Source: Winogradskyella pelagia
GTDB taxonomy: Bacteria; Bacteroidota; Bacteroidia; Flavobacteriales; Flavobacteriaceae
Length of the DNA: 59,711 nucleotides
Direction of reading: 5' to 3'
NCBI RefSeq assembly: GCF_017581965.1
Contig: NZ_JAGEVF010000015.1
Coordinates: 1 to 59,711, forward strand
Both the position numbers and the translations under genes were made by a program. Numbering within the stretch: the stretch's first letter is position 1; each line of letters opens with the position of its first letter. The notes under the pieces were generated by a model. That model did not search any database, was not told the DNA's origin, and worked only from the letters and a program-made list of their open reading frames with translations. Shown here piece after piece: positions 25,201 to 34,300 of this stretch.

Positions 25201-25210
25201 CCCATATGGG
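25201..25210. promoter_or_regulatory. Perfect 10-bp palindrome CCCATATGGG, possible operator
   Basis: CCCATATGGG, flanked by AATCA on the left and TGATT on the right, lies 60 bases upstream of the two-helix membrane protein gene that heads the two-component set. GC-rich palindromes are rare in this AT-rich intergenic DNA. It could be an autoregulatory operator; the regulator is unknown. Confidence 0.35.
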
Positions 25211-25249
25211 TGATTCTTAGATAATTACTACATATTTTCTTTATTAATC

Positions 25250-25864
25250 TTATTTAAAAGCCCGCTTATTAAAGAACAACAGAATTCCAATACCAGAACT
25301 TATGGCAACATCTGCAAGGTTAAAAACTGGATCAAAAAAAGAAAAGTACTTCCCTCCAATGATAGGCAAGCCCTCTGGCAGTATGCCGCTCCAGATAGGA
25401 AAATGGAGCATGTCCACAACCTTACCATAAAATACTGGTGCATAGCCACCTTCTTTAGGTAAAAAGGTTGCTACTTCACCAAGACTATCACTAAACAGTC
25501 TTCCGTAGAATACAGAATCTAGAATATTACCTAAAGCTCCAGCAAATATCATTGAGATAGCAAATATCAAGGTTTTAGACTTCTTATTATTAATCACGTT
25601 ATAAAGCCAAAAACCAATGCCTGTTACAGCGATAATTCTGAATAATGTGAGTATAAGTTTGGCTTTACTATCAGAAATAAATGGAAAGACGTCACTCAGT
25701 TTTGTTCCCCAAGCCATACCATCGTTTTCTACAAAGGCAATTTTGAACCACGAAAAAACTTCTATATCCTCATTGAGCGAAAAATGTGTCTTAATATATA
25801 TTTTGCTCACTTGATCTAACAAGAGAATAAGAATAATGAGGATGATAGGCTTTTTTAAAGACAT
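25250..25864 (-). CDS. lspA: Lipoprotein signal peptidase (signal peptidase II)
   Basis: 204 residues from the ATG at 25864 (MSLKKPIILIILILLLDQVSK). Integral membrane aspartyl protease that cuts prolipoproteins before the lipidated Cys. Four membrane segments are visible; the catalytic aspartates fall in GKVVDMLHF and FNLADVAISSG, and GALGNILDS is the conserved third block. Longer than the ~165 residues of proteobacterial enzymes because of loop insertions, as in other Bacteroidetes. A TACTTTTG box lies just upstream. Confidence 0.95.
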   Translation of the reverse strand: MSLKKPIILIILILLLDQVSKIYIKTHFSLNEDIEVFSWFKIAFVENDGMAWGTKLSDVFPFISDSKAKLILTLFRIIAVTGIGFWLYNVINNKKSKTLIFAISMIFAGALGNILDSVFYGRLFSDSLGEVATFLPKEGGYAPVFYGKVVDMLHFPIWSGILPEGLPIIGGKYFSFFDPVFNLADVAISSGIGILLFFNKRAFK

Positions 25865-25876
25865 TATATAACTTGG

Positions 25877-25884
25877 CAAAAGTA
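25877..25884 (-). promoter_or_regulatory. Candidate -7 box for lspA
   Basis: Minus-strand TACTTTTG, ending 13 bases before the lspA ATG; a transcript would begin about 6 bases before the start codon. It lies just past the stop of the upstream gene. Confidence 0.35.
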
Positions 25885-25888
25885 ACTT

Positions 25889-26509
25889 TTAATTTTTTTT
25901 AGTTACGGTAATATCACCGTTTATTGATTTCAAACGCCAAACCTCATCTTTATTATTAAAACTGGCTAAGGCTAATTTTCCATAGCGTGTCTCGGCTATT
26001 ACCTTACCCTTGGATGTCTTAATAGAAATATTACCTTCTATTGTATTTATAGTAGATTTTAAGGCAGTCCCTTCAATCTCACAAAATCCTTCGAGCAGCT
26101 GTATGGAAAGAACATCAAATCTTCCGGTTAAAGAAACAGAACCTATATCACTTACGATATTAAGGTTTAGTCCATTTGGAATAGTTAATAATAATTTTGC
26201 TGCGACTACTTTATGGGCATTTCTTTTGTCGTCGGGTATTGATATAACAGGGTTTTCTTCCAGTTGAATATTTATTGCTCCGTTTTTAATAGTTTTAGTA
26301 ATCTGAAAGAACTCCAAGTATTCTCCATCGATTTGAGATTGTAATCGTATTTCCGGTAAATCGTGGGTAATAATATCTATTTTAAATATTTGGTTACCGT
26401 CTATTACAACATCTTTAATAGATTCTGAAGATATTATCTGTTCAGTACTATTCTGTGATTTAGCAATACTGCAATACAAGACAAGAAAAAAAGCCTTGAC
26501 ATATAGCAT
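25889..26509 (-). CDS. Exported DUF4097/adhesin-like beta-rich protein
   Basis: 206 residues from the ATG at 26509, which gives a good signal peptide (MLYVKAFFLVLYCSIAKSQ); an upstream ATG at 26539 is possible but less suitable. The mature part is a repetitive beta structure with short strands (SIQLLEGFCEIEG, NTIEGNISIKTSKGKVIAET, LKSINGDITVTK), like the beta-helix of DUF4097/DUF2807 proteins. Function unknown. It interrupts the common traR/dksA-like to lspA neighbourhood. Its start codon lies in the loop of the terminator described at 26486-26518. Confidence 0.65.
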   Translation of the reverse strand: MLYVKAFFLVLYCSIAKSQNSTEQIISSESIKDVVIDGNQIFKIDIITHDLPEIRLQSQIDGEYLEFFQITKTIKNGAINIQLEENPVISIPDDKRNAHKVVAAKLLLTIPNGLNLNIVSDIGSVSLTGRFDVLSIQLLEGFCEIEGTALKSTINTIEGNISIKTSKGKVIAETRYGKLALASFNNKDEVWRLKSINGDITVTKKN

Positions 26510-26518
26510 CCAAGGCTT
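26486..26518 (-). terminator. Terminator of the ileS-dksA-like unit, overlapping the next gene's start
   Basis: On the minus strand: AAGCCTTG, 12-base loop, CAAGGCTT, then a run of T (A at 26486-26492 on the plus strand). The stem is a perfect 8 bp. It lies 65 bases past the dksA-like stop. The ATG of the DUF4097-like gene (26507-26509) is in the loop, so readthrough transcripts would have that start inside a hairpin. Confidence 0.75.
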
Positions 26519-26582
26519 GGTTGTGTTATAAGTAAACAAAATATAATTTCAATTTAGAAATAGTTCTCTGTATTAAGAGAGG

Positions 26583-26966
26583 CTACTTCTGCATATTTTT
26601 GGCCTCAATACTTAAAGTAGCATGCGGCACTAACTTTAGGCGTTCTTTCTTAATTAACTTCCCAGTTACACGGCATACACCGTAGGTTTTATTTTCAATT
26701 CTGATCATTGCGTTTTTAAGATCACGAATAAATTTCTCTTGGCGAATTGCCAATGCCGAATTAGCTTCTTTACTCATAGTTGCACTACCTTCTTCAAACG
26801 CTTTAAATGTGGGTGAGGTATCGTCCGTTCCATTATTATGGTCATTCATATAAGCGCTTTTTATCAACTCTAAATCGTGCTCTGCTTTGTTTATTTTCTC
26901 TTGGATAAGGGCTTTAAACTCCTCTAAATCCTTATCTGAATATCTGTTGTTTGTTTCTGTTGCCAT
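26583..26966 (-). CDS. DksA/TraR-like protein with degenerate zinc finger
   Basis: 127 residues from the ATG at 26966 (MATETNNRYSDKDL), which leaves 4 bases after the ileS stop; the longer frame overlaps ileS. An N-terminal coiled coil (about 10-95) precedes the short finger region YGVCRVTGKLIKKERLKLVP. Only one (C98) of the four zinc Cys of DksA remains, as I recall for the Bacteroidetes TraR/DksA family. It may bind RNA polymerase through the secondary channel. Same transcript as ileS. Confidence 0.88.
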   Translation of the reverse strand: MATETNNRYSDKDLEEFKALIQEKINKAEHDLELIKSAYMNDHNNGTDDTSPTFKAFEEGSATMSKEANSALAIRQEKFIRDLKNAMIRIENKTYGVCRVTGKLIKKERLKLVPHATLSIEAKNMQK

Positions 26967-26970
26967 GGCA

Positions 26971-29900
26971 TTAATGTTTTTGTATAAACAATTTGGTATT
27001 GACTTCGTCAAAAGCAATTTCTATACCATTGTTTACGGTGTCCATAATTTGTAATTCTTCGGTTAAGGTCTCAGACTTTATATAAGTCTCGTTCGAGGCA
27101 ATAGCTCTAGTTATTTGTGCATCTTTTTGCAGCTGTACATCTATTCTATCTGTAACTTCAAATCCTGAATCCTTACGTAAATTTTGAATCCGGTTTACGA
27201 GCTCACGAGCAATACCTTCTTCGCGTAATTCATCGGTTAGTGTTACATCTAGAGCTACAGTTAATGCGCCTTCATTTGCAACGAGCCATCCCTCAATATC
27301 TTGTGATGTTATTTCTACATCTTCCAATTCTAAAGTAATCTTTTTTCCATTAACTTCCATCTCCAAACTGCCATTTTGCTCAATTTTTTTGATATCTGGC
27401 ATCTCTAAGGTAGATATCTCTTTAGCAATAAACTTCATATCCTTACCGAAACGTGGCCCCAAAACCTTGAAATTCGGCTTAATTTGTTTTACCAAAATAT
27501 CTGAAGCATCTTCTAGAAGTTCTATCTCTTTTATATTGACTTCGTGCTTTATTAAGTCTGCAACTGCTTCAATTTGTTCCTTTTGCTGATTATTATCAAC
27601 AGGAATCATTATTTTCTGTAGTGGCTGGCGGACCTTAATTTTTTCTTTAGCACGCAACGAAAGCACCAAGGACGAAATGGTCTGTGCATTCTCCATTTTT
27701 CGTTCTAATACTTTATCTATGTACATATCATTGGCCGTAGGAAATTCTGCAAGGTGTACACTTTCAAAAGTTTCCTTACGAGTCACCGCATTTAAATCAA
27801 GGTACAATCTGTCCATGAAGAAAGGTGCAATAGGCGCACCCAACTTAGCCAAGGTTTGCATGCAAGTATATAGTGTTTGATATGCAGAAATCTTATCTTT
27901 TTGGTAATCGCCTTTCCAAAAACGTCTTCTGCTTAAACGAACATACCAATTACTGAGATAATCTTGCGTAAAGCTAGATATTGCCCTTGCTGCCTTAGTT
28001 GGTTCGTAATCTGCATAGTAGTCATCAACCTTTTTGATGAGCGTATGTAATTCGGACAGAATCCAACGGTCTATTTCTGGTCTTTCTTCAATTGGTATAT
28101 CAGCTTCTTTGTAATTAAACCCATCAATATTGGTATAAAGGCTAAAGAAGGAATAGGTATTATAGAGAGTTCCAAAGAACTTTCTACTTACCTCTTCAAT
28201 ACCATCACTATCAAATTTTAAGTTATCCCACGGATTGGCGTTCATAATCATATACCACCGAGTGGCATCTGCTCCGTATTTGCCCAAAGTTTCAAAAGGA
28301 TCAGCGGCATTGCCCAAACGTTTAGACATTTTTTGACCATTTTTGTCTAATACTAATCCGTTGGAAACAACATTTTTGTAAGCGACAGAATCAAACACCA
28401 TGGTACCGATGGCGTGTAGAGTGTAAAACCACCCTCGAGTTTGGTCAACACCTTCTGCAATAAAATCTGCAGGAAATGCCTTATTACCATCAATCAATTC
28501 CTTGTTTTCAAAAGGGTAATGCCACTGCGCGTATGGCATTGAGCCAGAATCGAACCAAACGTCAATTAAATCACTCTCGCGTTTCATGGGTTGGCCAGAT
28601 TCTGAAACCAATATAATTTTATCAACTACATTCTTATGTAAATCAATAGTATCGTAGTTTTCTTCAGACAAATTACCGACTTCGAAATCTGCAAAAATAT
28701 CTTCAGCCATAAATCCAGCATCCACAGATTTTTTCATCTCAGCTTTTAATTCTTCTACAGAGCCAATACAGGTTTGTTCTTTACCATCTTCTGTACGCCA
28801 TATCGGAAGGGGAATTCCCCAAAATCGCGAACGCGACAAATTCCAGTCATTAGCATTAGCCAACCAATTGCCAAAACGTCCTGTACCTGTTGATTTTGGC
28901 TTCCAATTAATGGTATCGTTAAGGGCGACCATTCGTTCCTTAACTTTTGTAACTTTTATAAACCACGAATCTAGTGGATAATACAATATAGGTTTATCGG
29001 TTCTCCAACAGTTTGGATAACTGTGTTTGTACTTTTCTACCTTAAAGGCCTTGTTTTCAATTTTCAATTTAATGGCCAACTCAACATCCACTGACTTTTC
29101 AGGAGCCTCGCCTTCGGCATAGTACTCATTCTTTACATACTTCCCTGCTAGCTCCTCAAGCTCTGGTCTAAAGCGGCCTTGTAAATCAACCAATGGCACC
29201 AAATTGTCATTATCATCTTTAACGAGCATTGGTGGTATTTCTGGCTTTGCCTGTTTGGCTACCAGAGCATCATCTGCTCCAAAAGTAGGTGCTGTATGAA
29301 CAATCCCTGTACCATCTTCAGTTGTGACGAAGTCTCCAGAAATGATTCTAAAGGCATTTTCTGGATTATCATTCGGAAGAGCATAATTAAGCAACTGCTC
29401 GTATTTTATACCAACTAAGTCTACACCTTTAAATTCCTTTAAAATAGTAAATGGTATCTTTTTATCGCGTGCATTATAGTCTAAGAGTTCTTCTTTAGTA
29501 GCAACCTCGACAAATTTTCCAACGAATTGTTTGCTTACCAAATTTTTAGCTAACACTACTTTTATTGGTTCAAAAGTATATTGATTGTAAGACTCCACAA
29601 GGACATAATCAATCTTAGGCCCAACTGTTAATGCCGTGTTACTTGGCAAGGTCCATGGTGTTGTTGTCCATGCTAAGAAATGTACATCACCTTCATTTTT
29701 AAGAAATTCTGGTAACGTACTTTCTATAGCCTTAAACTGTGCTACAACTGTAGTGTCCGTGACATCTTGATAAGTGCCTGGCTGATTTAACTCGTGGGAG
29801 CTAAGACCAGTCCCTGCTTTTGGAGAGTAAGGCTGAATAGTATAACCTTTATACAACAAATCTTTATCATAAATCTGTTTGAGTAGCCACCATACACTCT

Positions 29901-30375
29901 CCATGTATTTGGATTTGTAAGTAATGTATGGATCATCCATATCTACCCAATAGCCCATTTTTTGTGTAAGGTCGTTCCAAACATCCGTGTAGCGCATTAC
30001 CGCTTTTTTACACGCTTCATTATATGCTTCGATGGAAATTCTTGTTCCAATATCTTCTTTGGTTATACCGAGTTCTTTCTCTACGCCAAGTTCTATCGGC
30101 AACCCATGTGTGTCCCATCCCGCTTTGCGCTTTACCTGAAAACCTTTCATGGTTTTATATCTTGGGAAGATATCTTTAATAGCGCGTGCTAATACATGAT
30201 GAACTCCGGGTAATCCATTTGCTGAAGGCGGTCCCTCAAAAAACACAAAGGGTTCGTTACCTTCTCGAGTAGTAACGCTTTTAGAAAATATATTTTGCTC
30301 TTGCCAATAGCCTAGAATTTCTTCGGCCACCTTAGGCAGGTTAAGTCCTTTATATTCAGTGAACTTTGTGCTCAT
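26971..30375 (-). CDS. ileS: Isoleucyl-tRNA synthetase, type 2, with GxHH signature
   Basis: 1134 residues, the long eukaryote-like (IleRS2) form. It charges tRNA-Ile and edits valine. Visible: the class I signature region FFEGPPSANGLPGVHHVLAR (residues 45-64), editing domain (about 185-400, WTTTPWTLPSNTAL), KMSKRLGN loop, and the anticodon-binding and C-terminal domains. The usual HxGH is GVHH at residues 57-60, so the first and third residues are swapped. This variant is reported in some IleRS2 and associated with very high mupirocin resistance. Otherwise intact. Confidence 0.97.
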   Translation of the reverse strand: MSTKFTEYKGLNLPKVAEEILGYWQEQNIFSKSVTTREGNEPFVFFEGPPSANGLPGVHHVLARAIKDIFPRYKTMKGFQVKRKAGWDTHGLPIELGVEKELGITKEDIGTRISIEAYNEACKKAVMRYTDVWNDLTQKMGYWVDMDDPYITYKSKYMESVWWLLKQIYDKDLLYKGYTIQPYSPKAGTGLSSHELNQPGTYQDVTDTTVVAQFKAIESTLPEFLKNEGDVHFLAWTTTPWTLPSNTALTVGPKIDYVLVESYNQYTFEPIKVVLAKNLVSKQFVGKFVEVATKEELLDYNARDKKIPFTILKEFKGVDLVGIKYEQLLNYALPNDNPENAFRIISGDFVTTEDGTGIVHTAPTFGADDALVAKQAKPEIPPMLVKDDNDNLVPLVDLQGRFRPELEELAGKYVKNEYYAEGEAPEKSVDVELAIKLKIENKAFKVEKYKHSYPNCWRTDKPILYYPLDSWFIKVTKVKERMVALNDTINWKPKSTGTGRFGNWLANANDWNLSRSRFWGIPLPIWRTEDGKEQTCIGSVEELKAEMKKSVDAGFMAEDIFADFEVGNLSEENYDTIDLHKNVVDKIILVSESGQPMKRESDLIDVWFDSGSMPYAQWHYPFENKELIDGNKAFPADFIAEGVDQTRGWFYTLHAIGTMVFDSVAYKNVVSNGLVLDKNGQKMSKRLGNAADPFETLGKYGADATRWYMIMNANPWDNLKFDSDGIEEVSRKFFGTLYNTYSFFSLYTNIDGFNYKEADIPIEERPEIDRWILSELHTLIKKVDDYYADYEPTKAARAISSFTQDYLSNWYVRLSRRRFWKGDYQKDKISAYQTLYTCMQTLAKLGAPIAPFFMDRLYLDLNAVTRKETFESVHLAEFPTANDMYIDKVLERKMENAQTISSLVLSLRAKEKIKVRQPLQKIMIPVDNNQQKEQIEAVADLIKHEVNIKEIELLEDASDILVKQIKPNFKVLGPRFGKDMKFIAKEISTLEMPDIKKIEQNGSLEMEVNGKKITLELEDVEITSQDIEGWLVANEGALTVALDVTLTDELREEGIARELVNRIQNLRKDSGFEVTDRIDVQLQKDAQITRAIASNETYIKSETLTEELQIMDTVNNGIEIAFDEVNTKLFIQKH

Positions 30376-30442
30376 ATTATCGCAATTCTTGTCGAGTCGC
30401 GAAATTAAGAATTTATGTTTAAAGGATGGGTTTAAAACAGAA

Positions 30443-30471
30443 AAAAAGCAAACGTATTAGGTTTGCTTTTT
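30443..30471. terminator. Bidirectional intrinsic terminator between crp-like gene and ileS
   Basis: Stem AAAAAGCAAAC / GTTTGCTTTTT (11 bp, perfect) with a 7-base loop. It lies about 100 bases past the Crp/Fnr gene stop on the minus strand and about 70 bases upstream of ileS, insulating the two. Confidence 0.85.
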
Positions 30472-30567
30472 CCGTTAGGGCTACTAATTAATCTTGGTTT
30501 GTAAAAAAATTAATCTCATATCAAAAATAGTCGATTAATCTGAGTAAAAAATTAACATATGTTAATC

Positions 30568-31140
30568 CTATAAAAGTGATTTTCGTATTCTACTTAACTG
30601 TACAGGAGAGATGTTTAAGTAGGAAGCTATTTGATATTGAGGGATTAAATCATCTATCATAGGAATCTTATCCTTCAATCTCGTATAACGCTCTGTGGCG
30701 TTCAATGTCATATCTTCTATGAGTTTTTTCTCATAAATGATGAATATCTGTTCTAAAATACGGTTGTATAAGTTACTAACGTCTATATTCTTTTCGGCAA
30801 TTGCCTTAAAGTCGTGTAAATCTAATTCAAAAATTACTGCTTCTGTCAATGCTTCATAGCAAAACTTAGAAGGCTCGTCTTTAACTATTGAGGAGAATGC
30901 GCCGACAAAACTAATTGGTGTGAATATATTTTTTGTAATCTCCTTACCAGTTTCTAACGTATTAAAAGCACGCATTAAGCCTGAAACAAGGAAGGCTACC
31001 TTCCGGCTTTTTCGTCCTTGTTCCACAAGGGTTTCACCCGTTTTCAATTTTCGCCCTTTTGCCATTCGGCGTAAAATAAAATAGGTTTCCTTAGAAACAT
31101 GGAATTTTGATTTTAAAAAATCATAGTTAGGGTCTTCCAT
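30568..31140 (-). CDS. Crp/Fnr family transcriptional regulator
   Basis: 190 residues. An N-terminal cyclic-nucleotide-binding-like beta roll (about 20-115, LKTGETLVEQGRKSRKVAFLVSG) and a short C-terminal helix-turn-helix (IPQYQIASYLNISPVQLSRIRKSL). The Arg/Ser phosphate-cassette of true CRP is not evident, and there is no Cys cluster, so neither cAMP nor an Fe-S cluster is predicted. Typical of many small Bacteroidetes Crp-like regulators whose ligands are unknown. Monocistronic with a terminator downstream. Confidence 0.9.
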   Translation of the reverse strand: MEDPNYDFLKSKFHVSKETYFILRRMAKGRKLKTGETLVEQGRKSRKVAFLVSGLMRAFNTLETGKEITKNIFTPISFVGAFSSIVKDEPSKFCYEALTEAVIFELDLHDFKAIAEKNIDVSNLYNRILEQIFIIYEKKLIEDMTLNATERYTRLKDKIPMIDDLIPQYQIASYLNISPVQLSRIRKSLL

Positions 31141-31342
31141 GTAAAGTATTAAAAAGTATGCTTCAAATTCTAAAAATCTTTTTGATTTTCCTAATGATTA
31201 TTAAAAATAACTTTTGGATTAGGTTTATGAACCGGTTTGAAGTTCCTGATTAAAAAAATCGAATCTCAATGACTTAGATTCCTTAAAGTGTTAACACCTT
31301 TTAATATAACAAAATCAGTATTTTTTAAATACGTATTGAGCC

Positions 31343-34300
31343 TTAATTGACTATTATCTTCTTTATTAAAACTTGTTTTGTTGAAGTTTGTAATCTTACA
31401 ATATAATTCCCTGAAGTCAGGTTTGTTAATTGATACTCGCTATACGTTTGGCTAAATAAGTTAGATGTTGAATATACTGTTTGTCCTAGGACATTAATGA
31501 TTTCTAATGAATCAAATTCTAAATTGTTTGGGTTCAAAATGACAATTTTATGTCTTCCTGAAGCATAATACAGCTTAAGTTCCTCAATAGTTTCATCTAA
31601 TTGGGATAGTACTTCGTCATCTCCATTGCTAAATACAATTTCTAACCTATCATTGAATTGCCCTTGATCTGATGAAAATTCATATGGGTTATTTGATGCT
31701 AAATCAAAAAATTCTCCCGTTAAATTATCCTTTATATAGATTGGAAAATCCTCAGGAATATTTTCTCTTTGCGTAAGCTTAATAGAATATTGGTAAGAAC
31801 CTGAAGCGTTTAAAGCCAAAGCTACACTTTTATCTTCCCTTAAAGCACTATAGGCTTGCATGGTCATTAACTGATCCCCTAAAATTAAATTTAAATCATC
31901 TTCATTATTTGCAGCATTTTTTGCTTCATAACCATAGTCATAATCGTCTGAAGTAAATTCACTGAAACCTAATAGTAATTCTCGTCTTGTTTGCGGACCA
32001 TCCACAGAGTTAAACTCTAATCGGATTTTACTCATCACACCTACCTCTGAATTAGCATTGTCTGAATTTGAAGACTCCGTATTTGAGCCGTTTCTAAAGA
32101 AAACAGAACCGTTATTGTAGGTGCCATCAGCATCAGACTCTTTTATGAAAAGACGTTGACTATTTTTGAAGACGACAGTGCCACTAGCCGCTATTTCAGT
32201 AATAAAGCCTTGACCAACTGGTAAATAGCGAGAAGGTGTTTTTGTACCATCTTGATTACCATTATTATCCCCTTCAAGGCCAACAAATTGAAACGCTCTG
32301 GTTGCTCCTAACTTATTGACTTGTGCATAGCCACCATTGTATTCATCTAAATAGTGTGAACTACCACTCCATTGCTGCCATAATTGAATAGTACCATCTA
32401 TTACGCCTTCATTATCATCGATAAATTGGTGCAAATCTATGGCGGATGGATAAGGATTTCCCAAAAGAAAATCTGTTTTAGACTCCGAAGGGACAGAACC
32501 ACTTCCACCAACATCCGTTACAGAAATTTCAATGGTTCCGTTATTTGGTTTTCCTTCAAAAACATATTGCTGTTCAGAAGCTGAAATTCCAGTTCCTTTT
32601 TGCGTATAGCCAACACCTGGTTGAATTGAAGAATTAGGGTTTAACGATGCCCAATCATAATATGTAAGTCCATTAATAAAGGTATAGGTCCAGAATGTGC
32701 TTATCATACCTAATTGGTGGTATGAACTTGTAAATTCAAATAAACTTCCGTCTGGCTTTTTAAGCATATTTAACTTAAATGCAGAATTGTTGGAATTATT
32801 GGAGTTTCCGTTGTTATCTGTAAGTGCTGAAATACCTACACTTCCAACTGGAGAAGCCCAGTAGTTATACCAATAATGACTTGGTGTGCCTTTTTGTCTC
32901 CTCAATATTTTTCCTGTGGACGAAGTCACTAAATCACTGGTAATAGCTTGAACTAATTGTGAATCTCCTTGGAGGTCTAAAGTTCCGTTTAACTCTAGAT
33001 AACTAGTGTTTTCAATCTTGTTTTCTCCGTTTATGGTTAAAGATTCATTGCCATCTATAATTAAACCAAAATTAGTATGCGAACTGTTTGTAAATACGTC
33101 ATTTTTGATATTTACAATACTCCAACTTTTATTGGTATTAATCTGTTCTATATCCCAAACATTACCATGTAACCATGTAGATTGGCTATTCCAAGACCCA
33201 CTTGATGATGTTTCGTAAGGCATTGGTGCTGTTTGTTCTTGAGCAGTAGTAATATTTATCAGATTCAAGGTGTTTATTCCACTCGCATGATTTAAAGTGG
33301 TGTTATTTTTTATGTTAGTCATAGGATAATAGGCCAATAAATTAGACCATGAAACCCGAGCTTCTGTTCTCCTATCTTCAATTAGTTTTGGCACAACTTT
33401 TCCTTTCACATATCCCGAGCTCTCTTCAATTTCTTGATATACCATTTGCTGGATTTGATCATCACTTAATTGGATATCAAAAACTCTAATTTCATCAATG
33501 TTACCAGTAAAATACTCCTTGTTTGTTACACCTCTAGATAGACGTCCAACTTCAAAATTACCATTCCAACTCCCTGAATCTTCAATTGTAGCGCCTATAA
33601 GTGAAGGGTCTGTAACCTGAGATTCCAACTGGCCATCGATGAATAATGCAAATTCTCCCGTGGCGTTAGAAAATACACCAGTAATGTGGTGCCATTCGTT
33701 GTAGCTTACTTCTATTCCGTTCAGTGTATGGGTACCTGCCGTATCGGTATTTATCGTAAACATTAACTTATTTCCATTTTGCACGTAGAGCTTAGCTGAA
33801 TTACCTTCACCTAGTATTGTTGCCATGGCATTACCACTATTACTTGCATCAATCTTTACCCAAGCCATTACAGTAAATTGGCCTAAACTATTTAGAATAC
33901 TATTCCCACTTAAATAATCATTGATTCCATCAAAATCTATAGTAGCAACCACTGGTGGATTAACATTGAATAAATCACGATAGTCTAAATCTCCGCTAGA
34001 AGTAAGGTCACCATCGGTATCAGGTAAAACTGAGCCACTTGGATTATCAATTTCATCATTGACATCGTTTGAATCATTGGTGTTTGACCCTTCAAAATTA
34101 TCATCTAGTCCGTCGTTATCTAAGTCTATATTTAATGGCAGGTTAGCCATCCCATTTTCTTCTATATCTGGTATTCCGTCATTATCAGAGTCATTGTCAA
34201 CATAGTCATAAACTCTGTCAAAATCGGTGTCAACAGGCACTCTAGTAATACCTAAAACATCATCAAATCCGTCTCCATCACTATCAGTAATAGCAGGACC

